Origin: Sipunculus nudus
Lineage: Eukaryota; Annelida; Sipuncula; Golfingiida; Sipunculidae
Length of the DNA stretch: 64,000 nt
Assembly (NCBI GenBank): GCA_026874595.1
Contig: CM049313.1
Span: 26,098,008 to 26,162,007, forward strand
Direction: 5' to 3'
Below are positions 31,240-42,445 of this stretch, piece by piece. The first letter of the stretch is position 1. Every line of letters begins with the position of its first letter. The notes beneath the pieces were generated by a model. That model had not been told where the DNA came from. It did not search any database and saw only the letters and a program-made list of their open reading frames with translations. A program made the position numbers and the translations under genes.

Positions 31240-31590
31240 AGATATTAGGCCAAAAAAAAAAAAAAAGGCATGGTTCTCAGGCACTTTTTTTCAGAAATCA
31301 ATGCGGGCGGTCGCTTTTTTTATTTTAAATTTTTTGGTATGTTTCGATAAAAATGTCAAATGATAAGGGAAAAGCATGAAAATAACAGTTTTATTTTGCT
31401 AAATAAGTAAAAGCACTACAAAACAAAGGAAATTGTATGGTTTAACTTCTTGAAAGAAATGTCGGAGCGGCAGCAGCTCAAAATTGGAAACTTTTTATTG
31501 AAAATCAAAATAAAAATTTTTGATGCGGGGGTTTAAAATTGATGCGGGCGGTGCCTGAGAACCATACCTTTTATTTTTTTTTGCCTTACA
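31240..31590. mobile_element. MITE with ~40-bp inverted repeats
   Basis: The left end TTAGGCC(A)n is followed by GGCATGGTTCTCAGGCAC and, after a few bases, GATGCGGGCGGT. The right end carries the inverse (GATGCGGGCGGTGCCTGAG, then AACCATACCTTTTATTTTTT and GCCTTA). Length ~345 bp; no coding sequence. No target duplication is certain, because poly-A/T runs flank the ends. Confidence 0.75.
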
Positions 31591-32007
31591 ACAAATTTTA
31601 AATAATTCATGCAGATTTTGAGAATTCAAACCAGAACTTGACGTTTTATTTTGAAAAAAAAAAACCACCGGTGGAGCCAAGGGCGTGGGGTTCTCAAGGG
31701 ACACTTAAATTTATAGATCAAACTTTTTTTATATGTTGTTGGTTCCTTCAAAGAAATATTCCCTGTTATTTTTTTTATCAGAATTGCTTCAGAATTTTGC
31801 ATGAAAATTGAAAATTTTCAGTACTGAGGGTTTTTGACACCCCTCCAACAACCACTCCCAAAGTGCAAGGAAATTGCATCCCCTGAGACTGTATATTGTT
31901 TTTGATGTACATGATATCTCATAATTCCATGATTATTTCTGCAAGAACCAGAATTAAGCCAAATAGACACATTTGATCAAATGAAACATTGTGCAATAAT
32001 ATGATGT

Positions 32008-32880
32008 AAACTAGAATACGGGTGGTCGACAAGCGACTGCGTGTATCCGCCAAAATCAGAGTATAACGTGTGAAGTCAGGCATGGATTGAGTGGGAAGGG
32101 AAAATAGAGTGAGATGTGTTGCATATTAGCATGGATGTCTGCAGCCGAAATGTGTATGTAGGTTGCGCCACCTACCACAAATCCAGAAAGCTGTCCAAGT
32201 TGTATACATATGCAAAATTTTAGGAAGAAAAGTCAAACCACTACAGAGATATGAGTGATTTTAGCCCATGGCAGACAAACAGACAGACGCTGTGCAAATA
32301 ATGGTTGCAGGTGGCGCCACCAGTTTTGCGTATGATAAAGAGCTATGTGAGATCTATACACATGCAAAATTTTGGCCCAATCGGTCAAAAGGTTCCCGAG
32401 ATATGAGCTTGGATGTCTGCAGCGTGAACGTGAATGTAGGTGGCGCCACCTGTCATAAAATTAAGAAAGCTATCCAGGATGTATAAGCATGCCGAATTTC
32501 AGGTGAATTAGTCAAACCACAGCAGAGTATGTGCGATTTTAACCCAAGGCAGATGAACAGATGGACACTGTGCAAACATGGTTGCAGGTGGCGCCACCAT
32601 TTTTTGTGTATGTTATAAAGCTATCCATGGGCTACATTTGTACAAAAAAATTTTCCTGATCGGTCAAACAGTTCCCGAGATATGTGGGTTTATGTATGGA
32701 AACATACGCACAAATGGACGCTGGGCAGAGAGGAAAGGTCAGAGGTCAACGCAAATTGGTTAGGCACTAGTTCACATGTGACCCGATAATTGGTGTAAGT
32801 TTCGGGAAAATCCGTCCAGTAGTCTCAGAGGAGTTCCCCGGAAACGAACGCCGCGGCGGCAGAACCCGGTCATACCAAAA
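32008..32880. mobile_element. GGTGGCGCCACC-array element, copy 1
   Basis: Starts ACTAGAATACGGGTGGTCGA, then GTATCCGCCAAAATCAGAGT, as does the copy at 35.5 kb. It contains four blocks centred on GGTNGCGCCACC at 32163, 32310, 32439 and 32587 (alternating spacings of ~130 and ~147 bp). It ends in sequence homologous to 37.2 kb (GCGGCGGCAGAACC) but lacks the clear right inverted repeat. Confidence 0.75.
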
Positions 32881-32899
32881 AACCTATCTGTGCCCAGTC

Positions 32900-34040
32900 A
32901 GAAGGACATGCAGCCAGACGGGCATCTGTAGCAGGAACATGAACCAGTCATTTCTCCAGCCATTTGTGTTACATCATTTGGATATAAACACAATTGGCAA
33001 TGTGTGACCGGTAAAAGCTAATCTCCCAACCTCTTTCCTTCCCTGGGGAACCAAAGAAAGTGGTCCGGCTGCGATTAATGGCTCCCCTCTGGGATCATTA
33101 TCACACTTCTGATCAGGTATGTGTCAACAGATTACCAAATCAATGGCCTTTTAAGTACCAGTAGGGTAGAAGGAAGACCCCAGAAGTTTGTCCAAGATTT
33201 TTAATGGGGCTGTAGCGAGACGTACGTTGGCCAATGGGCCCACGTCTGGTCGGCCCTTGGTGAAGTCATTTTAACGTGTTAAGGGCTAAACGTTAATTGA
33301 CATAAAGAAAAGTTCAGCGGCCTGTCGGGACCGTTCTAGCTCCCTGTTTATCACGTTTAACTATTAGACCGGCAATATTTGTTCAGGACCGATCTTTCGG
33401 TCATTCTGGTATTACGCTCTTTATACAGAGCTTTACCCATAGGCCAACTACCTATATCGTAAGCGCTGTTTGTTATCACCTTGTATCCTAGCTGAATCTC
33501 CATACCAGAGGGGGCACTGTATTTTGGTCTAATCAGATGAGACCCTGTGCTGGAAGGAAAACGGTTTACCAGCCTAGCGAGGAATACACGAAGCCAATGT
33601 TGTTCATTTCGTTTTGAGTGACAGCTCATCGCCCCGGCGACCGTTTGAACAGGCCACGGGCTCAGAGAGAATTGCTCCACACGTGGTTTGTGGGCGGAGC
33701 CTGATGCCTGTCGAGTGTTTGTTGACTTGCATTTGGTTGGCTGATAGTCACATCAGCAGTTTTTAAGCAGACAGACCCATGTGCACCACCTGGTGTTTAA
33801 ATGCATCATAAACGGTCAAAACGGGCAGTGGGAAAATCAGTAGCTTCTTTAGAATCGCAAGATTTCCGCTGCCTCGGGAGCGTATTCTGGTATTTAAACC
33901 TTAAATAAACTGTTGTTTTCTATTATGTGTGGGAAAAATCCTACATGTTAAACTTTGCATTTTACCGGCTTCGGTGCACCGGACTCAACACAGCACGTGC
34001 AGACCATGAGGTCGTGCGTCAGCCGAGGAGCCGTGAGATT
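32900..34040. other. No gene recognised; moderately GC-rich
   Basis: Contains CpG-containing stretches, an inverted CCAAT box (TTTGGTTGGCTGATAG near 33731) and a CTCF-like CCAGAGGGGGCACTG near 33504. A promoter-like function is possible, but no adjoining gene was found. The minus-strand frame at 33357-33680 has no known motif. Confidence 0.35.
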
Positions 34041-34047
34041 TTGTTTC

Positions 34048-34424
34048 CGGTGTTAAGACTTCAGATTACCCACCCTTTCAGATTACCCCCGGGGGTAGCC
34101 TGAACCCTAAAGTTCAGATTACCTCCCTCGCTGATCAAGCTAATATGATTAGAAAATCATTCAAGTGGTTCACTACACCAAAGATACATATAAAATACAT
34201 ATAACATGTTATAAATGTATGTATAAATTGGTCCTCTACTATGTCAAAATATACGGGACTTTTTAGGTTTTTTTCTTTATGTAAATTCTTTTAGGTAATG
34301 TGCATGTTTCATTTTAAATTGGTGTATTAATAATCTAACCGGAGAGAGAATGTTTGTACCTTTTGTACTGGTTTTTTAAATCGATTTCAGATCCCCCCCC
34401 CCGGTAATCTGAAATCGCTACACC
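34048..34424. mobile_element. MITE with inverted repeats GGTGT...TTCAGATTACC
   Basis: The left end is GGTGTTAAGACTTCAGATTACC. The right end reads GGTAATCTGAAATCGCTACACC, its imperfect inverse (~23 bp, about five mismatches). Two further CAGATTACC copies lie near 34080 and 34110. It has a short C-run and no coding sequence. Confidence 0.65.
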
Positions 34425-34500
34425 TGTCCGCCGAGACGAAGTCATTTATTTGGAAAAGTGGTTCATACAAATGAATGCGATTTTCATCTGACTCGTCCGT

Positions 34501-34590
34501 AAGCCGGCCATACATGAGGCGACATGTCGCGCGACAAGTCATAGAACTCGCTTGTTCCGCGACAAGTCGCACCGTGTATTGGGGTTAAGC
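34501..34590. mobile_element. Short inverted-repeat element with GCGACATGTCGC
   Basis: The left side is GGCCATACATGAGGCGACAT, continuing GTCGC. The right side is GCGACAAGTCGCACCGTGTA, continuing TTGGGG, which inverts to a similar sequence. The palindrome GCGACATGTCGC recurs at 43.43-43.50 kb. Probably a miniature DNA transposon (ISL2EU- or Harbinger-like by appearance), but the family is uncertain. Confidence 0.5.
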
Positions 34591-34798
34591 CGGCGGCTCA
34601 CTTACCGATTTTATCGGCCGATTCATAGGATCGGCCGACTATGTACCGACGGGGGTACATTGTCGTGTAGTGTGACACCCAAAGCGACGCGATTTTGTTG
34701 GCGTCGGCGTGAACAATCGCCGTCGCCAAGAGTCTGCCACTGTAAAAAAAAAAAAACGGTTTAATCGGCCGATCAGCGAAATCGTCTAGTGAGCCAAT
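34591..34798. mobile_element. MITE with ~30-bp inverted repeats GGCTCACT...AGTGAGCC
   Basis: The left end GGCTCACTTACCGATTTTAT, then CGGCCGATT, is inverted at the right end as TAATCGGCCGATCAGCGAAA, then TCGTCTAGTGAGCC. About 208 bp; no coding sequence. It abuts the preceding element directly. Confidence 0.8.
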
Positions 34799-34799
34799 G

Positions 34800-35340
34800 T
34801 TTTCGACAAAGTCTGCCGATATTGTTTGTATTGTTTATATTTGTATGGTCTGAGTTCACGTTCTCTACGTTGTCACTTTTAGGAATTATTAGTGTATATT
34901 GTAAAATGACATATTTCTTTATTTAAAAAAAAAAGACGATTTTGGTAAAGATTCAAATTTCATGTATTCCTTAAAGACGACCTGCAATTTATTAATCATT
35001 ATAAAAGAGTATCGATTCATATAATTACAATGTGCGAACATTTCTGTAAACATATATATTTACTGAACGAACAGGTCTATGTTTATTGCTGGGCTGTTGA
35101 GCAATTTTTCCAGTTGTGTGACGAGCTACTCTGAACAAGTAACTCAAGCTTATGTAAGAGTTTCCTGGAAAAAAAAAAACAATTCAATATTTACAACTCA
35201 TGGATGGGAATAATCAACTGTATATCTACCCGTATTCTTTATCCATCTTTATAAATTTCTTTCCTGAAGGGAGTTTTTTTCCCTACCACAGGTTCTCCTT
35301 AAAGTCAGCAAAAAGAAAGGTGTCACAAAACAAAGTGTTT
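34800..35340. other. No gene recognised
   Basis: AT-rich DNA with several A-runs. No frame or motif of note. Confidence 0.5.
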
Positions 35341-35344
35341 AAAT

Positions 35345-35530
35345 AAACAAGGCCTACAGGCCTAATGCGAACCTGTGCAATGAGATTACACAAGGTATAA
35401 TGCTTCAATGCTGGACCATTACTTTTCAAGAACATGTGTAACATGTATATGAACAATGCAAGTATTAACACTTAAACAATTAAACAAACATCACTGCTGC
35501 AATTCTGGCATGGGTGCACACAACACAAAA
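35345..35530. repeat. Dispersed repeat AAACAAGGCCTACAGGCC, copy 1
   Basis: Reads AAACAAGGCCTACAGGCC then TAATGCGAACCTGTGCA. It continues with ACAAGGTATAATGCTTCAAT and TTCTGGCATGGGTGCACACA. Near-identical copies lie at 55033-55230 and 57857-58036. It looks like the left end of a larger element: the inverse of GCGAACCTGTG stands at 39453-39474 and 59972-59993. Confidence 0.85.
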
Positions 35531-37272
35531 ACTAGAATATGGGTAGTCAACAAGTGACTATGTGTATCCTCCAAAATCAGAGTGGGAAAGGTGAAGTTAG
35601 GCATGGATTGAGTGGCAACGGGAAATAGAGTGGTGTGTGTTGCATAATAGCCTGGATGTCTGCAGCCGAAATGTGTATGTAGGTTGCGCCACCTACCACA
35701 AAATCCAGAAAGCTGTCCAAGATGTATTAAACATGCAAAATTTTAGGCAGATAAGTCAAACCACTACTGAGATATAAGTGATTTTAGCCCACGGCAGACA
35801 AACAGATGAACACTGTGCAAAAATGGTGGCAGGTGGCGCCACCAATTTTGTGTATGATTGAGAGATATATGAGATCTATACACATGCAAAATTTCAGGGG
35901 GATATGTCAAACCAGTCCTGATATACAAGCCTGAATGTGTGCAGCGCATACATGAATAGAGATGGCGCCACCTGCAAAAAAAAAATCCATAAAGCTATCC
36001 AAGATGTATAAACCTGCAGAAATTTAGGCTGATAAGTCAAATCGATACTGAGATATGGGTAATTTTAGCCCACGGAAGAAAAACAGACGGATGCTGTGCA
36101 AAAATGTTGGCAGGTGGCACCACCAATTTCGTGTATGATTAAGAGTTATGCGAGATCTACACATATGCAAAATTTCAGGGGGATATGTCAAACCAGTCCT
36201 GAGGTATAAGCCTGAATGTCTGCAGCGTATACATAAATTTAGGTGGCGCCACCTGCCACAAAATTCAGAAAGCTATCCAAGATGTATAAACCTGCAAAAT
36301 TTTAGGCAGATATGTCAAACCACTGCCTATTATGAGTGATTATATCCCACGGCAAACAAACAGACGGACGCTGTGCAAAAATGATTGCAGGTGGCGCCAC
36401 CGCTTTTGCGTATGATAAAGAGCTATGTGAAATCTATAAACATGCAAAATTTTTGCCCAATCGGTCAAATGGTTCCTGAGATATGAGCTTGGGTTTCTGC
36501 AGCATAAATTTGAATGTAGGTGGCGCCACCTGTAAAAAAAATCAAGAAAGCTGTCAAGGATGTATAAACCTGCAAAATATCAGGTGGATAAGTCAAACCA
36601 CTGCCAAGATATGAGTGATTTTATCCCAAGGCAGATGAACAGATAGACGCTGTGCAAAAATGGTTGCATGTGGCACCACCAGTTTTGCTCAGATAAAGAG
36701 CTATGAGAGATCTAACACATGCAAAATTTTGGCCCAACTGGTCAAACGGTTCCCGAGATATGAGATTGGATGTCTGCAGCTTAAACGTGAATGTAGGTGG
36801 CGCCACCTGTCATAAAATCTAGAAAGCTGTCCAGGATGTAAACACATGCAAAATTTCAGATGGATAAGTCCAACCAATGCAGAGATATGTGTTTTTATCC
36901 CAAGGCAGATGAACAGATGAACGCTGTGCAAAAATGGTTGCAGGTGGCGCCACCATTTTTAGTGTATGTTATAAAGCTTTCCAAGGGCTACATTTGTGCA
37001 AAATCTTTAGCCTTATTGGTCAAACGGTTCCCGAGATATGTGGGTTTATGTGTGGAAACAGACGCACAAATGGACGCTGGGCAGAGAGGAAAGGTCAGAG
37101 GTCAATGAAAAATGAGGGCGCACCAGTTCACATGTGACTGATAATAATTCCGAATTTTAAAAAATTCTGCCCAGTGGTTATAAAGAAGTTCTCCGGAAAC
37201 CTATGCGGCGATGGCGGCAGCGTCTGACTGAAATCATAGTATCCACAAAACTCTGTTTTGGCGGATACAATG
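35525..37272. mobile_element. GGTGGCGCCACC-array element, copy 2 (longest)
   Basis: The left end is ACTAGAATATGGGTAGTCAA, then GTATCCTCCAAAATCAGAGT. Near the right end ACTCTGTTTTGGCGGATAC (about 37248-37268) is the inverse of GTATCCGCCAAAA-CAGAGT. Between them lie ten blocks centred on the 12-bp palindrome GGTGGCGCCACC (or one-base variants) near 35682, 35831, 35962, 36110, 36241, 36390, 36519, 36669, 36796 and 36941. Spacing alternates ~128-131 and ~147-149 bp, i.e. a ~278-bp two-part unit. Related blocks continue at 37270, 37389 and 37520. No coding sequence. Confidence 0.82.
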
Positions 37273-38060
37273 ATTGTAGCTGGCACCACCAGTTTTATAT
37301 ACAACGAAGAGATATATAATTACCCAATGTCAGACTGATATGTCAAACCCCTCCTGTGAAATAAGCAGGGACATACACTGTGCAAAAATTATTGTAGGTG
37401 GCGCCACCAGCCTTGTACACTATAAATCTACCCGATATGTATAAACATGCCAAATTTAAGGCTGATGTATCAAATTCCTCTGTAGAAATAAGCAGGCGCA
37501 TACACTGCAAAAGTCAATGTAGGTGGCACCACCTGTCTTATAAGAATACAAACATGTCTTATGAGAATACCATCAAAGACACATAGACAGGTCACAATAT
37601 CAGTCCAATAAATCAAACTTCCCAAGAGTTTGATGCACTGGGCTGACAAAGCTAAGGCGAGTAAGGCAGTTGCCCCCGAGTGACCTGTGACAAATTGCTG
37701 CCTCAAGCTACTGCACTGAGTGAACTCTTGACCTGCATCTGGCTAGACTGAGTGAACTTTTGACCTGTACCTGGCTGCACTGAGTGAACTCTTGACCTGT
37801 TGCATAATCTGCCAAAGCTATAAATAGATTTAGGCTGAACTTTGGTACCAAATATGATGCAGTGAGCCAAAGCTATAAATAGAATGGAGCTACTGCACTG
37901 AGTAAAATCTTGACCTATACCTGGCTGCCCTTCTTCCAATCCTGGCACTGTGTCAAAATTATTTATAGAGCGGACATCATCTTGGCTAATGGCCAACATC
38001 AAGGCACTGGCAATCTGCCAATGGTAAACCAAGTGCTGCCATCTGTACACCAAAGTGGTC
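37273..38060. repeat. Further palindrome-bearing repeats and ACTGAGTGAACTCTTGACCTG copies
   Basis: Blocks with GGTGGCGCCACC variants are at 37270, 37389 and 37520. Then CTGCACTGAGTGAACTCTTG is repeated three times at 37710-37805. The same order of sequences appears at 55230-55640, so this is one dispersed element. Confidence 0.7.
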
Positions 38061-39475
38061 CCTACTTGAAATAACTTTGAAATTTATTTTTCCAATACAA
38101 AATGCTTTTCAGCTGACTTTTTATAAAAAAAGAAATCAGGAATATATGTAAAATTATTACGGATGCATACTGAATGCAAAATTAAAATACAGATATATCT
38201 CACTGATGGCAAATTCTTGAATTAAGTTGAGTAGGGATACCAATAATTTATAATCCACGTACAGTTGTCTTTATATAGCCACATCCATGATTGTAACATT
38301 GCCTGGTATGATGAATAACTTAAATCATAAATTTAAAATTTTTAAAAGCTTTTAAAAAAAACTTTCTTGTCAATATTAACTAAAGATAACCTGAAATCTA
38401 AATGTCTAGTGGCATGATGTAATAGATGCTGATAAACTGGTGCCAGGCTAGATGTAACAGCATAACACATCTAACATATATGGTAAAATGACTCAATTCA
38501 ATCTCCATAATTCAGCCAAAAATCATTCATGTGGAACCATTAATGACAATTATTATAAGAATTATGGTAGGGATTATTCTTGTAAAATATTTAACAAACT
38601 GGCTTCAGTGGCATCAGTCGAAAAACGTTTCACAGGTTTATAACTCATATAGGAAGATACAGCAAACTGGCTAAGTTCAGCTTCCCGTAACTCAGCCAAA
38701 AAGCACTGAACCAAAACCATTTGAACAAACTTGAATTATCAACATCTGAGGATAATTAATGTGCAAGATTTAAGAATTTGGCCCAGTGGTTTTTGAGAAG
38801 AAGATCTTTGTAGCCACTGAGCTAAAATGGGCTGTTATGGCATATGATTAAATTCAGCTTCCCATAACTTAGCCAAAAGTCACTGAAAAGAGACCATTTG
38901 AACAAACTTCAGAAAGCACTACCCTAGGATCACTTCTGTGCGATATTAAACATTTTGGCCATATGGTTTCAGAGAAGAAGTTTTTTGTAGCCCTCAGTGT
39001 GATACAGGCACTGTCGACCCTGTACAAAAAAGGCCGATGCAGGTGGCGCCACCAATACCTCAATTTCAAATATGACCTATGTGACCAACATTGGCATAAA
39101 ATTTGCTGATGATAGCTCCAGCCGTTTCTGAGATTTAAATTTTAATATGCTTTTTTGCAAACTTGAGAAAGATTGTGCCAGGGATCATTTCTATAAAATA
39201 TTGGACAATTTGGCTGGACAGTTTCGAAGAAGAAGATTTTAAAAGCTTTTCTAGCTTTTTCCCTATAAAATCTAAGAAAATGCAGTTGGAAAAAAAAATA
39301 AACAAAATCCGATATAGTTTTTTGGATGACTGATTATTTGCAAAAAATTTGGTGATGCTAGCTCCTGCCGTTTTTGAGATAGCTATGGTCAACGTACAGA
39401 CGACGCACGACGTACGACGCACCACGCACGACGGACGACGCCGCACCATCGCATAAGCTCACAGGTTCGCTAAAA
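38061..39475. repeat. Dispersed repeat ending in (ACG)n tract and GCTCACAGGTTCGCT
   Basis: Contains repeated phrases (CAGCTTCCCATAACTTAGCC, CCATTTGAACAAACTT, TTTGGCTGNANGGTTTC) with ~190-bp spacing near 38500, 38680, 38860 and 39150. One GGTGGCGCCACC is at 39044. The right end is a degenerate ACGACGCACGACGGACGACG tract (39396-39441) followed by GCATAAGCTCACAGGTTCGC. The same end is at 59800-59995. This is the expected pearl-type layout of core repeats, tetranucleotide tract and conserved end. Confidence 0.7.
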
Positions 39476-40200
39476 AAAATAAGCCCAACGTAAAAGGAAA
39501 TGAGAGAAGACGAATTAATATCCGAAATCTTTTGACTGATGCAATATCCAGTACAGCGCACGCAGCAATACCTGATGTTTACAGGTAACCCAAGGCAAAA
39601 GCGTTCATGTGAACGGATCTCTGGTACACTTCTTTCAATATATTTAATATGACAGATAACAAAGAGTCGCCAGATAGATAACTGATCATCACCCGCCTAC
39701 GGGAATTAATAATAACAATTAAAACCTAATCACGCAAAATATCTGCTGCTGTTGGCGTTTGTTGTGTGTAGCAGTCAAATGAAAAAGGATGTTGGCTGGT
39801 TTATACAGGACAGTAGAATACTTATCACTTCTTTTAATTTCGTGAAACAGGAAATCCTAGAAATCACACAAACATGCAAGTAGAATGTCATTTTCTAAAT
39901 TAGAGTTCTGGTCTGGTGAAACAGCCCTTCTAAATGTAGTATCCCGATGCTGGATGTTTGGTTTTACCTGATCCTGCAGATCAGCCGCCGCAATCGTTTT
40001 AAGGATTTATGACCAATCCTTTCGGACCTTTTCCGGACCTAGAGACCTTTCTTTAGGTTTTGTTATTAGTTCTCCATTGGTTGGACCCCTCTTTTACTAA
40101 ATCCTGGACCCGCCCCTGATATAGGCGGAGAAAACCATTAAATTGATGAAGGAAGATTCCTCCTTTTGTCTCAGTTCGTATACATGCACTCAAAAAAAAA
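39476..40200. other. No gene recognised
   Basis: Non-coding sequence with no supported frame. It ends in a ~22-nt poly-A run (40190-40212). Confidence 0.45.
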
Positions 40201-40227
40201 AAAAAAAAAAAAGATTGAATGAATCAA

Positions 40228-42443
40228 CCAACAAGTGACCTATGAGTCATGACGCTCAGCTGCCAAGCGTGACCTGCGACATCACGGGCTGAGATTCACA
40301 ACTTCCAGTCAAATTTTTGAAAAACCCATTTGCCAATTTGTTGAAATTTTCTATGACAACAGAAATATATATCACCAATGTCTGGTTAAAACACAGTGAA
40401 TTGATGGTTTGAGGAAAAATGTATGATTGCTGAGCTATCAGGAACTATACCCATACCTGTCAGTCTTAAAAAGGAACATTACACAGGCCAAATATAAGAT
40501 CAAAATATATAGCAAAAATCAAGGAATACCATGCAAGAATTATTGAGAAACAGGTGCTTCTGTATGAATTTTTATTCAATACAAGCCAACTGTACTGAAC
40601 TTTTACAAATGATAGTAATATTTATTGAGAAATATTTGAACCAATCCTTTGCAAGATTACATTAATATACGTCCGATGATCAACAGGAATTTAAAGATGG
40701 TTGCCTGGTGGCCATATTGGACTTCTGACAGGTCTAAAATCAGATAACAAACATTCTCTAAATCAGACCAAACATTGAAGAAAAATCACTGAAACTGCAA
40801 TGACAAAAGGATTTTAAAGGTGGCTAACTGGCAGACATAATGGATTTCTGACAAGTCTGAGATTTGATATCACAAATCCTTCAATTTGAGACCAAACTTG
40901 TGGCAAATTATCCAAAGCATGTTAAAGTAATGAATGTCCAAAACAATTCAAAAGGCATGTTCAGGCCCTCATATCAGATTTATAGATAAGGCTCTCATAT
41001 CAGATTTATAGATATGCAAATGTAAAAAGTGTAAGTCAAATATTTTTTATTAGGTAAACTGCAAAACCTGAAAGAAAAGAAATGTAGAAAGCATGACTAA
41101 GAGTCTTGTAATAAAAAATGCTATCCTAAATCCAGGTACACATCCACATATTGTGAGAACAAACACTTGCTTTTTTATCTGGTGATTTAAATAAAAATAT
41201 TCAGATATCTAGGGAACTAAGTTTATTGCTATGATTCCATAAAATAAACTGCAAATGTTCCCATCATCTTATAAATCAGCAGCTAAACCTTAATACTACA
41301 TCTTATAGTCTTAATGCCTGGCTGAAGCATTCCGGAAACTGTGTTTTTGTTATGCAGTAACGAGGTAGTTATCACTCAGCCTTATCACTTAATCGGCTGA
41401 TACAAAAAAGGGAGTCATATGTCACCAGCGTCACTCACAATTACAGCCACACAGTGAGATGTTCCAGCTGGAGAGCAATGGTTATATATACAAGAAAAAT
41501 AGAGATGGTCAGCAAAATAAGTTATTGTAAACATCTCGGACCTATGATCTTGGCCCTTTGCCCACTTATCAACTGGATTCTTTCTAAATGATGGGTAACT
41601 ACTAATCTATAAAATTATGTGTAATTACTTGGCAACCAATGAGTAAATAACTTTGACCTGCAACCTTTAACCTCCTTACCAGTTGACCCCAAAATCAATG
41701 TTATTTCTTGACCTTTGATGACTTTTTGAACTCTACAACAATAAGCTTCTTGCCCTATTGGTAGGCAAGCCATATATGGCAGATGGCAAGTATGGATTGA
41801 AAAGTTTGCCTGAAAATGACTCCACGCAAGGAGTGGGTGCTGTGAACTTGACCTTTGACCTCAAAATCAACAGTTCTCTTCCCCTGTTGACAGAGAAGCG
41901 ATATCAGTGCTGGAAGGTTTGGAATGCAAAGTCTAGCTTGAAATGTGTCCACAACCTTTTCAAAGAAGTGGATCCTGTGACCCTGACCTTTGACCTCAAA
42001 ATCTATAGGATTCTTCTCCCACTTAGCAGGTTAGCTATATGTGAAAGATCAAAGAATTGGGATGAAAGGTTTTGCTTGAAATGCATCCACAGGCTTTTCA
42101 AAGAAGTGGGTCCTGTGACCTTGACCTTTGACTTTGTGACCTCAAAATAATTATGGTTCTTCCCCTGTTGGCAGGTGAGCTTTATGTGAAAGATGGAAGG
42201 TTTGGGATGAAAATTTTGGCTAAAAGAATTATTTCTGGGGGTGCAAACACACCCCGTAACTTTGAGAATATAGGTCGCAGTGACCTAATTTCAGGTTTGC
42301 ATTGAGATCCTTTTACAACCTCTAAGACTGCATAGGGTTCATGACCCCAGCCCCTACGGATACGATTGGTGCCCTGCTAACGGACGGACGGACAAAGACC
42401 CATCGATATAGCCCAGCATGACTGAACGTCAGCTGAGCTAAAA
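40228..42443. mobile_element. Pearl-like element with GACCTTTGACCT core repeats
   Basis: The left end CAACAAGTGACCTATGAGTC, then ATGACGCTCAGCTGCC, matches the element at 13334. The right end has (ACGG)n at 42382-42394, then AACGTCAGCTGAGCTAAAAA, inverse to the GCTCAGCTG left end. At 41830-42160 there are ~137-bp tandem units, each with CTGTGACCNTGACCTTTGAC, then CTCAAAATC. The 130-codon open frame over these units only reflects their length. Whether both ends belong to one insertion is not certain. Confidence 0.6.
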
Positions 42444-42445
42444 AT

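Noticed and set aside
33357-33680. 107-codon minus-strand frame in a GC-richer region
   Set aside because: No motif, no matching splice sites, and composition explains the open frame.
41758-42150. 130-codon plus-strand frame
   Set aside because: Runs over ~137-bp repeats with GACCTTTGACC; the peptide repeats (LTFDLK, LKCVH/LKCIH) reflect the DNA repeat, and other copies are not open.
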